Origin: an archaeon
GTDB taxonomy: Archaea > Thermoproteota > Nitrososphaeria > Nitrososphaerales > Gagatemarchaeaceae
DNA: 53,037 nucleotides
Direction: 5' to 3'
Assembly (NCBI GenBank): GCA_021848045.1
Contig: JAJZNC010000054.1
Span: 1-53,037, forward strand
Part shown: positions 1 to 8,504 of the stretch, one piece after another
Position numbering within the stretch: the stretch's first letter is position 1
How the letters are laid out: the number at the start of each line of letters is the position of its first letter
Notes under the pieces: model-generated
The model's input: only the letters and a program-made list of their open reading frames with translations
Told to the model about the DNA's origin: nothing
The model's database searches: none
Translations under genes and position numbers: made by a program

Positions 1-86
1 TCAGGGAGGTCTGCCTGGATGTTGTACCAGGAGGTCGGGAGGTCGTCCTGCTTCAGGAAGGTGGCACGCTCCTTGGGGGCGCTCAT
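1..86 (-). CDS. trpB: Tryptophan synthase beta chain, TrpB2 type (partial, N-terminus only)
   Basis: The minus-strand frame starting at the ATG at 86-84 reads MSAPKERATFLKQDDLPTSW and continues YNIQADLP to the window edge. The LP-x2-WYNIQADLP pattern is the conserved N-terminus of the archaeal TrpB2 family, which joins indole and serine to make tryptophan. Only 28 residues are present, so the PLP lysine and the remaining family features cannot be checked. A TATA-like TTAATAGC (minus strand, 111-118) lies about 29 bp upstream, which supports a leaderless or near-leaderless start here. Identification rests on one motif, but that motif is distinctive. Confidence 0.75.
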   Translation of the reverse strand, partial: MSAPKERATFLKQDDLPTSWYNIQADLP

Positions 87-372
87 GACGGGTCGCGGAC
101 GGCCCGATGGGCTATTAACCGTTCTTTGGTGCCCGCCCGTCTCCTCGCACGGGTTCCAGCCCAAGAGGGAAGCGACCGCCTCCCGGCCGGGCGCCTTCGC
201 CCGACCCCGGCGGGGGGTCTGGACCCGCCCCTTTCCGTCACTGTCGAACAGGGTGGTCGACCCTCCCTTAGGCAGACGAGGGAGCCGGCGTCCTCCATCG
301 CCTCGAGGCCGGGGGCGACATCCAGGGGCGCACCGAAAATCCTAAAGCCGAACCGAGACCGGGCACCCCTCC
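87..372. promoter_or_regulatory. Divergent promoter region trpB / homoserine dehydrogenase
   Basis: A 286-bp gene-free stretch between two divergent amino-acid biosynthesis genes. It holds a minus-strand TATA-like element at 111-118 facing trpB and a plus-strand CCTAAAGC element at about 341-348, 25-30 bp before the TTG at 373. The middle part (125-330) is GC-rich with no convincing reading frame or RNA signature that I can see. Confidence 0.45.
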
Positions 373-1427
373 TTGAGACTGGTCCTGGCCGGCTTCGGGG
401 TGGTCGGGCAGAGCTTCGCGAGGCTGCTGATGGCGGAAGGGCAGGAGCTCGCTCTCTCGTCCCGCAGGTGGTGGGGATAATGGACAGGTCAGGGTGGCTC
501 ATCGACGAGCACGGGATCGACCTGAGAAAGGCGCTAAAGGCGAAGAAGGAGACCGGGAGGGTCTCCCCGAGGGTGCACGACGCCCCCTCCGCCGCGGTGA
601 TACGCGACATCGAGGCCGAGGTCCTCATCGAGGCCACCCCCACCGACTTCAAGACGGGAGAGCCGGGCTTCTCGCACATGAAGGCGGCCTTCGAGAGCAG
701 GAAGCACGTGGTGACCTGCAACAAAGGTCCGCTCGCCCTGGCGTACTACGCGCTACACGAGCTGGCTAGGCACAACGGCGTCCAGCTCAGGTTCAGCGGC
801 GCCGTTGGGGGAGGGACGCCCGTCCTCGACTTTGGGAAGACCTGCTCCACGGGGGACAGGCTCATCGGGATAAGGGGGATACTCAACGGCACCTGCAACT
901 ACATCCTCACCCGGATGGAGGGCGAGGGGGTGGCCTTCGAGGCGGCTCTGGCGGGCGCGCAGAAGGAGGGATACGCCGAGGCCGACCCGTCCCTGGACGT
1001 CGACGGGTTCGACACCGCGGTGAAGCTCGTCATCACCGCGAACCACCTCAAGCTGAGCAAGGCCGGGATCAAGGACGTGAAGATAAGGGGGATCCGCGGG
1101 ATCTCCTCCAAGGAGGTGACGAAGGCGAGGAGGGAGGGCAAGGCGGTGAGGCTCATAGCCTCCGCGTCTGCCGAGTCGGGGCTGGTGGTCGCCCCTACCA
1201 TTGTGGAGCGCGAGCACCCGCTATGCATAAGCGGCGCGAACAACGCCGTGGAGTTCGACTGCGAGTACTCGGGCCCCAAGGTGATAATAGGCAAGGGCGC
1301 CGGCGGGCCCGAGACTGCGTCCTCGCTGCTGAGGGACCTCCTCGAGGTCCGCGCGAAGATCGACGGCCAGCCCGGGTCCCGCCCTGCTTGGAGGGCGGCG
1401 GGGGCAGTCGGGGGGCCGGCCCGATGA
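373..1427 (+). CDS. hom: Homoserine dehydrogenase, frameshifted in this sequence
   Basis: Catalyses NAD(P)-dependent reduction of aspartate semialdehyde to homoserine (Thr/Met branch). The Rossmann start LVLAGFGVVGQSFARLL is encoded from TTG 373 in one frame, which stops at 478-480. From about 453 onward the protein continues in the -1 frame (LVPQVVGIMDRSGWLIDEHG) through the family core GILNGTCNYILTRM and EADPSLDVDGFDTAVKL to the stop at 1425-1427. The switch lies in or near the CTCTCTC run at 450-458. Length of about 350 residues fits the short archaeal enzyme without an ACT domain. The stop overlaps the aspartate kinase start (ATGA), so the two are translationally coupled. A single-base sequence error or a real mutation are both possible; the intact downstream frame argues for the former. 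Confidence 0.8.
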
Positions 1428-2833
1428 GGATAGTCATGAAGTTCGGGGGCACCTCCGTGGCCTCCGCCGAGCGGATCAAGAACGTGGCAGAGCGCGTGAA
1501 GGGGAGCGGGAGGGGCCACCAGGTGGTCGTGGTCTGCTCCGCGATGGGGGACGTGACGGACGAGCTGCTGGCGCTCTGCGCCGACGCCTCCAAGGGGATG
1601 GAGAAGCCGGTCGAGGAGCGGCTGGCCTCGGTCAGGGAGACCCACCTGGCGGCCCTCGCGGCCGCGGTCGGCGACAAGGAGGTGAGGAGGAAGGTCCAGG
1701 GGATGCTCAACCTCACCCTGAGCCAGCTCGAGAAGCTCGCCAGGGGGAGCACGGTCCTGGGCGAGCTGACCCCAAGGTCCAGGGACGCCATCCTGTCCTG
1801 CGGCGAGAGGCTCTCCAACCCGATCGTGATGGGGGCGCTCATCGAGAAGGGGGTGGACGCAGTATTCTTGACGGGAGGGGAGGCGGGGATAATGACGGAC
1901 GACAGGTTCGGGGACGCGACCCCCCTCCTCGAGGTGACCAAGTTCCAGGTGAGCGAGAAGCTCTCGCCCCTCCTCGCCGAGGGGAAGACCCCGGTGGTCA
2001 CCGGCTACATAGGGGCGACCCAGAGCGGGGACACCACGACGCTGGGCAGGGGCGGCTCAGACTTCACCGGGACGCTGATCGCATCGGCCGTCGACGCGGA
2101 CGAGGTCTGGATCTGGAGCGACGTCGACGGGCTGATGACCGCGGACCCGAGGCTGGTCCCAAGCGCGAGGGTCCTCAGGGAGATATCGTACGAGGAGGCC
2201 GGCGAGATGGCGGTCTTCGGCGCCAAGGCCCTCCACCCCAGGACGCTCGAGCCGGTGGCGGAGAAGGGCATCCCCGTGAGGTTCAGGAACACCTTCAAGC
2301 CCGACGACCCGGGCACGGTCGTCAAGAGGAACCCCAAGCTCTACTCGAAGAGCGTGGTCAAGGGGGTGGCCCTGGTCAAGGAGGTGGCCGTCATCACCGT
2401 GAGGGGGGCGAGCATGGTCGGCAAGCCCGGGAGCGCGGCCAGGATCTTCGACGTGATGGGCAGGAGCGGGATAAACGTCCTGATGATCTCGCAGAGCGTG
2501 TCTGAGTCGAACATCAGCCTGGTGGTGGCGCGGTCGGCCATGGAGAAGGGGGCCAACGCGCTCGAGCTGGCCCTCCTGGGCGATGGAGGCTACAGGCACA
2601 TCCTGACGGAGGGGGACGTCAGCGCGGTGGCCGTGGTGGGGGGCGCGATGAGGTCGACAAAGGGGGTGGCCGCCACCGCCTTCGGGGCGATCTCCGCGAA
2701 GGGGATCAACATCAAGATGATAGCGTCGGGGTCCTCGAACCAGAACCTCTCGCTGATAGTGGCCGAGAAGGACGCCAAAGACACGGTCAGGGCGATCCAC
2801 TCGGCGTTCCGCCTAGACAGGCTGAACTCGTAG
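1424..2833 (+). CDS. lysC: Aspartate kinase
   Basis: Phosphorylates aspartate, the first step to threonine, methionine and lysine. The 469-residue protein starts MRIVMKFGGTSVASAERIKN with the KFGGTSV ATP-site motif. It continues with GRGGSDFTGTLIA and WSDVDGLMTADPR in the amino-acid kinase domain, and ends with two ACT regulatory domains (about residues 310-469; VRGASMVGKPGSAARIFDVM and VVGGAMRSTKGVAATAF). The ACT pair suggests feedback control by an end product, probably threonine or lysine. The ATG at 1424 overlaps the hom stop by four bases, so the two form an operon and feed consecutive parts of the same pathway. Length and motifs are normal. Confidence 0.95.
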   Translation: MRIVMKFGGTSVASAERIKNVAERVKGSGRGHQVVVVCSAMGDVTDELLALCADASKGMEKPVEERLASVRETHLAALAAAVGDKEVRRKVQGMLNLTLSQLEKLARGSTVLGELTPRSRDAILSCGERLSNPIVMGALIEKGVDAVFLTGGEAGIMTDDRFGDATPLLEVTKFQVSEKLSPLLAEGKTPVVTGYIGATQSGDTTTLGRGGSDFTGTLIASAVDADEVWIWSDVDGLMTADPRLVPSARVLREISYEEAGEMAVFGAKALHPRTLEPVAEKGIPVRFRNTFKPDDPGTVVKRNPKLYSKSVVKGVALVKEVAVITVRGASMVGKPGSAARIFDVMGRSGINVLMISQSVSESNISLVVARSAMEKGANALELALLGDGGYRHILTEGDVSAVAVVGGAMRSTKGVAATAFGAISAKGINIKMIASGSSNQNLSLIVAEKDAKDTVRAIHSAFRLDRLNS

Positions 2834-2859
2834 CCTCCCCTCGCGGGGGGCTGCGCCGC

Positions 2860-3996
2860 TCAGTCCTTGTCCGGGAGCGCCTCTAGGGTGTCGATCAGCT
2901 TGGGCACGAACTCGTAGAGGTCCCCGACCACCGAGTACGTGGCCGCCAGGAGTATAGGCGCGTTCGCGTCGGGGTTGACGGCGAGTATCTTCTTCGCCCT
3001 GATCCCCGCCCTGTGCGGGGCGGAGCCGCTGACGCCGAGCGCGATGTAGAGGTCTGGGCTGATGAGCGTGCCCGTCTGGCCGAGCTCGTGGTCCCTGTTG
3101 ATTATCCCCTCGAGAGCCCTCACGTTGGCCATGACAAGCCCCCTGGACGCGCCGATCTCGGTCTTGAGGCCCCACTTGCGCTCGATGAGCTCCTTCAGCT
3201 CGGTGGCGAGCTTGTACGCCTCGATCGGGTTCCTGGGCGAGCCGTCCGCCCCCCGCAGGATCCCCAGCCCGAGCCCGATCACCACGCTAGCGTGCTCCAG
3301 GTCTACGTTCGACTTTGGAAGGTCTACCAGCTCCTTCACCGTGAGAGCGTAGGACTTGCCCGGACGGGGGAGGGGGAGCTTCTCTATCTTGCTCCTGGCC
3401 CTCCTGGAGGGGTCCCTCTGGAGGGGCGGGAAGGAGCCCGGCTTTAGGGTCGCGACCTGCGGCCTGTGCCTGGGGGTCCATATCTTCGCGACCCTGCTCC
3501 CAAAGTCCGGCCTGACCTGGGTCATCGTCTTGGGGAACATCTCGTTGAACTTGGGGTTGAAGTAGTCCTGCACCTCAAAGTCCACGTTGTCGGTCGCGAG
3601 CCCCGAGTTGACCCTGTACGCGAGCCGCGCGGCCAGCTCCCTACCGAACTCCGTGGCGAGGAAGATGATCGCGTAGGGCTTGCGCTTCAGGATCATCGAC
3701 TCTAGCGTGTCGATGATCCTCATGGTGTGGAAGGTCCTCAGCGCCGGGTCGTCGACGGCCAAGACGACGTCTGCCCCGTAGTCTATCGCCTCCTCGGGTA
3801 GGCCGCGGAGGTTGCTCCCGAGGAGCAAGCCCACGAGCTTCTGGCCCACCTGGTCGGCGACCTTCCTCCCTGCTGCCAGGAGCTCTAGCGAGTCGTTCGA
3901 GAGGCGGCCGTCGCTCCTCTGGAGGAAGACCCAGACGTCCCTGTACTCGGCGAGGTTGACCTTGGCAGAGGTCGTGGCCGGAGCAGCCGTGCTCAT
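2860..3996 (-). CDS. etfA: Electron transfer flavoprotein alpha subunit
   Basis: The FAD-carrying subunit of ETF, passing electrons from dehydrogenases such as acyl-CoA dehydrogenases to the quinone pool or to another acceptor. The C-terminal FAD domain is clear: GQTG, SPDLYIALGVSGSAPHRAGI and TYSVVGDLYEFVPKLIDTLE match the family consensus (GQTG, PDLYIAlGISGAiQH, aDYgiVGDl). At 378 residues it is longer than the usual 310-330. The extra length is a basic stretch (about residues 150-200, NPKFNEMFPKT to RDPSRRARSKIEKL) between the two halves. Start ATG at 3996 overlaps the etfB stop (ATGA), so the pair is co-translated. No FixC/FixX or dehydrogenase gene is adjacent, so the electron donor cannot be deduced. 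Confidence 0.9.
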   Translation of the reverse strand: MSTAAPATTSAKVNLAEYRDVWVFLQRSDGRLSNDSLELLAAGRKVADQVGQKLVGLLLGSNLRGLPEEAIDYGADVVLAVDDPALRTFHTMRIIDTLESMILKRKPYAIIFLATEFGRELAARLAYRVNSGLATDNVDFEVQDYFNPKFNEMFPKTMTQVRPDFGSRVAKIWTPRHRPQVATLKPGSFPPLQRDPSRRARSKIEKLPLPRPGKSYALTVKELVDLPKSNVDLEHASVVIGLGLGILRGADGSPRNPIEAYKLATELKELIERKWGLKTEIGASRGLVMANVRALEGIINRDHELGQTGTLISPDLYIALGVSGSAPHRAGIRAKKILAVNPDANAPILLAATYSVVGDLYEFVPKLIDTLEALPDKD

Positions 3997-5171
3997 GCCA
4001 GCAGCTCCTCTCCGAGCATCTTCATGCTGAAGGGCGTGAGCGCCCCCTTGGCTACGAGCTCGTCCTTGGTCGCCTGCGGGAGGGCGTCGGCCACGTCGCC
4101 CGCCTTGAAAGGGCCGTAGTCCTTGCCTTCGATGGTCATCTTATCGGCAGCCCTGGTGAAGACCAGGCTCTTGTCCAGGGTCTTCTGCCCGGACGGGGCG
4201 CCCATGAGTATCGCGGGGCCGACGATCACCGCGGAGCCGGCGAACCCGAGCCGGGCGGGGTCTGCCGCGAGGATGTCCGCGGTCCACTTCATGGGCTCCT
4301 TGACCTTGCCCTTGTAGTAGTTCTCTATCACCCGGTTGAAGTCCACGGACTGGATCTTCTTTGGCACGTACTCGGGGGCGAAGGTCATCAGGCAGGGCGC
4401 CTCGATCTCCAGGCGCTGGATCATCCTGCCGATCCGCCTCCCTGCATGGATCCTGAGCGAGTCTGGGTCGACGTCGAGCTCCTCGACGTAGGTCGCGTGC
4501 GGGAGCTCGATCCCCATCTTCTGGGAGACCACCTCTGCGACCTGGGGCCCCACGCTCCCGGTCTCGCCGTCGGTCGTCCGGATCCCGGCGACTATGACGA
4601 ACTTTGTGACGTTGGCCCTCTCGTTGCGCAGGCGCACGGCCGCCTCCTCGCGCGAGAGGTTGCCCTCGACGAGGTGCCCGATGATCGACGTCCTGGTCCC
4701 CGGCTCCTCGTTGTAGACCTTGTTGGGGAGCATGTTCTGGTCGTATAGCTCCCTCGCCTTGGCCTCTATCTGCTGGATAGAGGCGGTCCCCGAGATGAGC
4801 TCGATGAGCTCGTCGAACGGGGCGACGTGCTTCTCGTATATCTTGAAGACCGCGTGCCCCACTGCGTACGAGGTGGCTACCGTGTCAGAGCCGGCCAGCT
4901 TCGGGTCGCTGAGGATGATCTCCTCGTCCACCCCGGTGGCCTCCGCCCCGTAGAGCGGCGTGAGTATCGGCTTTAGCCTGGCGTCGGGGCCCATGCTGAG
5001 GGTGACAATCTTCCCGCCTACCCGCCGCTTTAGGTAGTCTGCGGCCTGTACTGCCGTCTCGTCGTTGGGATTGACCACCATCTCCATCGCGTCCCTCTGG
5101 ACGATGTTGTCGACCCGGACGACCTTGGCCGTCCTCGCAGGGACGCCTTTCACCAATGCGATTATGAGCAA
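3993..5171 (-). CDS. etfB: Electron transfer flavoprotein beta subunit with central insertion
   Basis: AMP-binding partner of EtfA. Family landmarks are the N-terminal VVNPNDETAVQAA, the DGETGSVGPQVAEVV motif and the DPDSLRIHAGRRIG region. The chain is 392 residues against about 250-260 normally. A segment of about 75 residues (about 114-189, KHVAPFDELIELI to RNERANVTK) sits just before the conserved ADGETGxVGP-like block, and there is a C-terminal extension after KEPMKWTADILAADP. The start is TTG at 5171. A TATA element (CTTTTATG, 5197-5204) is about 29 bp upstream, giving a leaderless mRNA. First gene of the etfB-etfA operon. Confidence 0.88.
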   Translation of the reverse strand: MLIIALVKGVPARTAKVVRVDNIVQRDAMEMVVNPNDETAVQAADYLKRRVGGKIVTLSMGPDARLKPILTPLYGAEATGVDEEIILSDPKLAGSDTVATSYAVGHAVFKIYEKHVAPFDELIELISGTASIQQIEAKARELYDQNMLPNKVYNEEPGTRTSIIGHLVEGNLSREEAAVRLRNERANVTKFVIVAGIRTTDGETGSVGPQVAEVVSQKMGIELPHATYVEELDVDPDSLRIHAGRRIGRMIQRLEIEAPCLMTFAPEYVPKKIQSVDFNRVIENYYKGKVKEPMKWTADILAADPARLGFAGSAVIVGPAILMGAPSGQKTLDKSLVFTRAADKMTIEGKDYGPFKAGDVADALPQATKDELVAKGALTPFSMKMLGEELLA

Positions 5172-5196
5172 TGCCGTCCACCGCCAACACTCCGAC

Positions 5197-5204
5197 CATA
5201 AAAG
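5197..5204 (-). promoter_or_regulatory. TATA box of etfBA
   Basis: CTTTTATG on the minus strand, centred about 29 bp before the TTG start of etfB. The spacing is that of an archaeal TATA box to a transcription start at or next to the start codon, which is the main reason for accepting TTG. Confidence 0.55.
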
Positions 5205-5269
5205 TATTGAGGGGATTCAGTGTCTGCGAAAGAAGATTTCGACAATCTGCTCAAGGCATGGGCTCGCGC

Positions 5270-6187
5270 CTAGAAGACCGACTGGATCGCGGAGATCCCC
5301 TGCCTGATGGTCTCGGCCCCCTTCTTGAACTGGGCGCTCTCCTTCTCGTTGAGGTCCAGGGAGAGGATCTTCTCGACCCCGTCGGCGCCGAGCACGAGCG
5401 GGACGCCGATGCAGACGCCCTCGACCCCGTACTCCCCCTCCAGGTAGGCGGACGCGGGAACCACCTCCCTCTTGTCGAGGGCGATCGCCCTGACCATCCT
5501 GAAGACCCCGTTCGCGGGGGCGTAGACCGTGGCCCCCTTCTTCGAGATGACGTCTATCGCGACCCTCCTGGTGGTCTCCATCGCGAGCTCGACCTGCGTC
5601 TCGTCCATGAGCTTGGTCAGGGGGACCCCTCCGACCGTGGTGTACCTAGCGAGCGGGAGCATGCTCTCGCCGTGCTCGCCGATCACCAGCGAGCTCAGCG
5701 AGGAGTGCGAGACATCGAGCATCGCCGAGACGGTCGACTTGAAGCGCGAGAGGTCCAAGAGCCCCCCCATCCCGACGACCCTCCCTTTGGGGAAGCCCGT
5801 CCTCTTCAGTACGACGTAGTTCATGACGTCCATGGGGTTGGTCACCGTGAGCGCTATCGATGATGGGGCGTGCTTTGCGACCTCCTTGGCCACGGCGGCG
5901 ACTATCCCCGCGTTCCTCTCGAGGAGGTCCATCCTCGTCATCCCCGGCTTGCGCGCCATCCCGGCCGTGATCACCACCACGCTGGCGCCCTTGAGGGCGG
6001 AGAAGTCGGTGGAGCCCTTCACGTCGACGTCGACCCCCGTCTCGGCGATCTTCTGGGAGATGTCCATCGCCTCCCCCTCTGCGAGGCCCGGGACGATGTC
6101 CACCAGCGTGACGTCGTCGACCCCCGCCGAGGCGACCTCGAGCGCAGCCTGGGCGCCTACGCGTCCAGCCCCAAGGAACCCTATCAT
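5270..6187 (-). CDS. mdh: Malate dehydrogenase
   Basis: NAD(P)-dependent interconversion of malate and oxaloacetate, a citric-acid-cycle step. The protein begins MIGFLGAGRVGAQAALEVAS (GxGxxG). It has ITAGMARKPGMTRMDLLERN, in which the two arginines mark malate rather than lactate specificity, then VTNPMDVMNYV, and the catalytic histidine in VIGEHGESMLPLARY. An upstream GTG at 6208 is in frame, but the A/T-rich TTTTTTAC element at about 6218-6226 is only about 10 bp before it. The ATG at 6187 fits archaeal TATA spacing and the family N-terminus, giving 305 residues. Single-gene transcript on the minus strand. Confidence 0.93.
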   Translation of the reverse strand: MIGFLGAGRVGAQAALEVASAGVDDVTLVDIVPGLAEGEAMDISQKIAETGVDVDVKGSTDFSALKGASVVVITAGMARKPGMTRMDLLERNAGIVAAVAKEVAKHAPSSIALTVTNPMDVMNYVVLKRTGFPKGRVVGMGGLLDLSRFKSTVSAMLDVSHSSLSSLVIGEHGESMLPLARYTTVGGVPLTKLMDETQVELAMETTRRVAIDVISKKGATVYAPANGVFRMVRAIALDKREVVPASAYLEGEYGVEGVCIGVPLVLGADGVEKILSLDLNEKESAQFKKGAETIRQGISAIQSVF

Positions 6188-6244
6188 GTGCCCCTGACGC
6201 GCACGCACCCCGGCGAGAGTAAAAAAGGTAGCAGTCAGGCGCGC

Positions 6245-6532
6245 CTAGAGCCGGAGGCCGTACGACTGGGCAAAGTCCTCGAACTGGACGTAGGTCTGGA
6301 GGAACCTTATGCCCTTGTCGCTTATCCTGTACTTTGCGTTCCTCTCGAGGGTCTCCTCGAGGAGGAGGCCTGCGCCCACCAGCTCGACGATCAGCTTGGT
6401 CATCCTGCTGTAGGAGACGTTGCCGCGCCTCAGGAGCGTGGTTATCCCCACGCCCTGGCCGTCCTGGTTGAGGTCCCTAGCGGTGGCCAGGATGTCCGCG
6501 ATTATCTTCCCTTGGGTCCTATACTGGGGCAT
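6245..6532 (-). CDS. Winged-helix DNA-binding protein (archaeal ArnR/HTH_45-like)
   Basis: A 95-residue single-domain winged helix. RTQGKIIADILATA forms helix 1, GVGITTLLRRGNVSYSRM the recognition helix-turn-helix, and LLLEETLERNAKYRISDKGI the wing. This layout is typical of small archaeal transcription regulators of the HTH_45 type. It overlaps the end of the membrane-protein gene by 14 bp, so the two are co-translated and probably act together, as in archaeal pairs where a membrane protein sits beside a winged-helix regulator. Target genes cannot be deduced from the sequence. Confidence 0.75.
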   Translation of the reverse strand: MPQYRTQGKIIADILATARDLNQDGQGVGITTLLRRGNVSYSRMTKLIVELVGAGLLLEETLERNAKYRISDKGIRFLQTYVQFEDFAQSYGLRL

Positions 6533-7166
6533 TCAAGACCACTCCCTGCTTCCTGAAGGAGAACCTGAGGACGGGGATGAATAGCGCAATCAGTCCAACT
6601 TCCCTCATCAAAAGCTGCAACAATGTTAACAATGCCATGTCTGGGGCGGCGAGCGAGACCCACCACCCCGCGGCAAGGAGCCCCAGGCCCGTGGCGATGA
6701 AGAGCGTGTTGGGGTTCTTCGTCTTGCTGTACGAGAGCGCGGTCTCGAGGACCCCGTAGAGAATGAAGTAGAACGAGAGGCTCCTCAGGACGGTCTCGAC
6801 GCTCGTCTGGCTGACGGCGAAGATCGGGATCAGGACCAGGAGCGGCCCTAGCCTTCGCGAGAGCACGACGTCCAGGACGTGCGAGAAGGCGAGGAAGAAG
6901 TACCCCACGGTCTGCAAGAACATGGCCGCGATGAGGATGGTCGCCAGGGAGACCTCCAGGACGGGGACGCTGGCGAACGCGCCGACACCCTCGAGCCCCT
7001 CGAGGACGAACCCCGAGCCCAGGAAGACGAAGGCCGCGGCGAGCCTCAGCATGGAAGAGCTCGCCGTCTCCCTCACGCCCTTGTACGCGACCAGCGCGAT
7101 GGAGAACGCGACGAAGGCCCCGATGAACTGGAGGGCGTTCTCGAAGGTCGCGAAGTCTGAGGCCAC
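6519..7166 (-). CDS. Polytopic membrane protein, about 7 helices, unknown function
   Basis: 215 residues with about seven hydrophobic segments, starting FIGAFVAFSIALVAYKGV and ending LMREVGLIALFIPVLRFSF, with short loops and no soluble domain. No catalytic motif is recognised. The start is GTG at 7166, about 32 bp after a TTTTTATATG TATA element (minus strand, about 7195-7206). The gene overlaps a downstream winged-helix regulator by 14 bp, which suggests a membrane sensor or partner for that regulator; this is inference from context only. Similar membrane/winged-helix pairs occur in thaumarchaeal genomes. Confidence 0.7.
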   Translation of the reverse strand: MASDFATFENALQFIGAFVAFSIALVAYKGVRETASSSMLRLAAAFVFLGSGFVLEGLEGVGAFASVPVLEVSLATILIAAMFLQTVGYFFLAFSHVLDVVLSRRLGPLLVLIPIFAVSQTSVETVLRSLSFYFILYGVLETALSYSKTKNPNTLFIATGLGLLAAGWWVSLAAPDMALLTLLQLLMREVGLIALFIPVLRFSFRKQGVVLNAPV

Positions 7167-7288
7167 TGCTCTGACCTTGGGCCGAAGTCCCCCGATTCAT
7201 ATAAAAACTTGATGCACGAGGAATCGTGTACGGAGGAGGGCGCCCGTGCACAGAGTTGAACCTTCCAGGGGCTTACTTTTGCACAAAC

Positions 7289-7312
7289 CTTAAATGCTTG
7301 CAAAATATTTGC
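7289..7312 (+). promoter_or_regulatory. TFB promoter with TATA box and overlapping palindrome
   Basis: CTTAAATG at 7289-7296 is a TATA box preceded by an A-rich BRE-like stretch, about 25 bp before the TTG start at 7317. Between TATA and start lies GCAAAATATTTGC (7300-7312), a 5-bp inverted repeat around 3 bases. A protein bound here would block the start site, so it may be an operator; this is inference. Confidence 0.5.
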
Positions 7313-7316
7313 AACA

Positions 7317-8282
7317 TTGGCCAAAGCCCCTCCGGTGTATCGTTTGTCATCTGAAAGAGATTTCTCTAGGCTGATGAAGTTGCAACGGGCGCTCGACAAG
7401 TGCCCGAGGTGCGGCAAGGGCCCGATGGTGGTCGACAACGCGGGCGGCGAGCTCGTCTGCAGCAGCTGTGGGTTCGTCGTGAAGGAGAAGATCGAGGAGA
7501 CGGGGCCCGAATGGCGCGCCTTCTCAAAGGAGGAGAAGGACGACCGCTCGAGGGGAGGGATACCCACCTCCATCGCCATGCACGACATGGGCCTCGCCAC
7601 GGTGATCGGCGGGCTGAACAAGGACGCCTCGGGCAAGTCCCTGTCCGCCTCGATGAAGGCCACCGTCGAGAGGCTCAGGACCTGGGACAGCAGGAGCCAG
7701 GTGCACGAGCCGATGGACCGGAACCTCAGGCAGGCGTTCAGCGAGCTTGACAGGCTCTCAGACAAGCTCTCGGTCTCAGACGCGGTCGTCGAGAAGGCGG
7801 CCTACGTCTACAGGAAGGCCCTGGAGCGCGGGCTGGTGAGGGGGAGGTCGATCTCGGCGATAATCGCCGCCTCGCTCTATGCCGCGTGCAGGGACAGGGA
7901 GACGCCGAGGACCCTGAAGGACCTCGCGGTGGTCTCCAACGTGAAGAAGAAGGACATCGCGAGGTGCTACAGGCTGCTCCTCAAGGAGATGGACATCAAG
8001 ATGCCCGTCGTCGACCCGACAAAGTGCGTCTCGAGGATAGCCTCCAGGGCTAGCCTCTCCGAGAGGACCAAGAGGCGCGCGCTGGAGATACTGAAAAAGG
8101 CGGAGGAGGCGAGGATATCGGCGGGCAAGGACCCGATGGGCCTGGCCGCCGCGGCCCTCTACGTCTCGTGCACCCTCGAGGGAGAGGACAAGACGCAGAG
8201 GGACGTCGCCGAGGCTGCGGGGGTCACAGAGGTGACCATCCGCAACCGGTACAAGGGGCTAAGGTCCGCGCTAGGGATCTAG
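7317..8282 (+). CDS. tfb: Transcription initiation factor TFB (archaeal TFIIB)
   Basis: Recruits RNA polymerase to TBP-bound promoters. The 321-residue protein has an N-terminal zinc ribbon (CPRCGKG...CSSCG, residues about 28-53) and the B-reader region (GPEWRAFSKEEKDDRSRGG). Two cyclin-fold repeats follow (about 120-210 and 215-320), with an HTH near the C-terminus (TQRDVAEAAGVTEVTIRNRY). The N-terminus is about 20 residues longer than usual if TTG 7317 is the start. The TATA spacing supports it, but an ATG at 7374 is possible. Other TFB paralogues may exist elsewhere. Confidence 0.93.
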   Translation: MAKAPPVYRLSSERDFSRLMKLQRALDKCPRCGKGPMVVDNAGGELVCSSCGFVVKEKIEETGPEWRAFSKEEKDDRSRGGIPTSIAMHDMGLATVIGGLNKDASGKSLSASMKATVERLRTWDSRSQVHEPMDRNLRQAFSELDRLSDKLSVSDAVVEKAAYVYRKALERGLVRGRSISAIIAASLYAACRDRETPRTLKDLAVVSNVKKKDIARCYRLLLKEMDIKMPVVDPTKCVSRIASRASLSERTKRRALEILKKAEEARISAGKDPMGLAAAALYVSCTLEGEDKTQRDVAEAAGVTEVTIRNRYKGLRSALGI

Positions 8283-8504
8283 CGCTGGGACCCCTAAACG
8301 GACCAGGACCGGGGACCCGGCTGCGCAACCCGTGATACGCTCCCGGCGCCCGTGTGCCCCGCCGCTTTCCGCTCGACCTAATGCGCCTCGCTCGAATCCA
8401 GACCTAAGAGCCTACCTTTCACATGATACTGGTCACGGTTGCATCATGCGGATTCCAAGTCAGTGCGGGGCCGGGCGGACATCGCATTCACGGGATCAGG
8501 GGGC

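Noticed and set aside
6188-6208. GTG 6208 as the malate dehydrogenase start
   Set aside because: It is too close to the upstream T-rich TATA-like box, and the Rossmann motif begins directly after ATG 6187.
8283-8504. Possible small RNA or gene between TFB and the CPBP gene
   Set aside because: No open frame with a promoter and no recognisable RNA signature; I see nothing supportable there.
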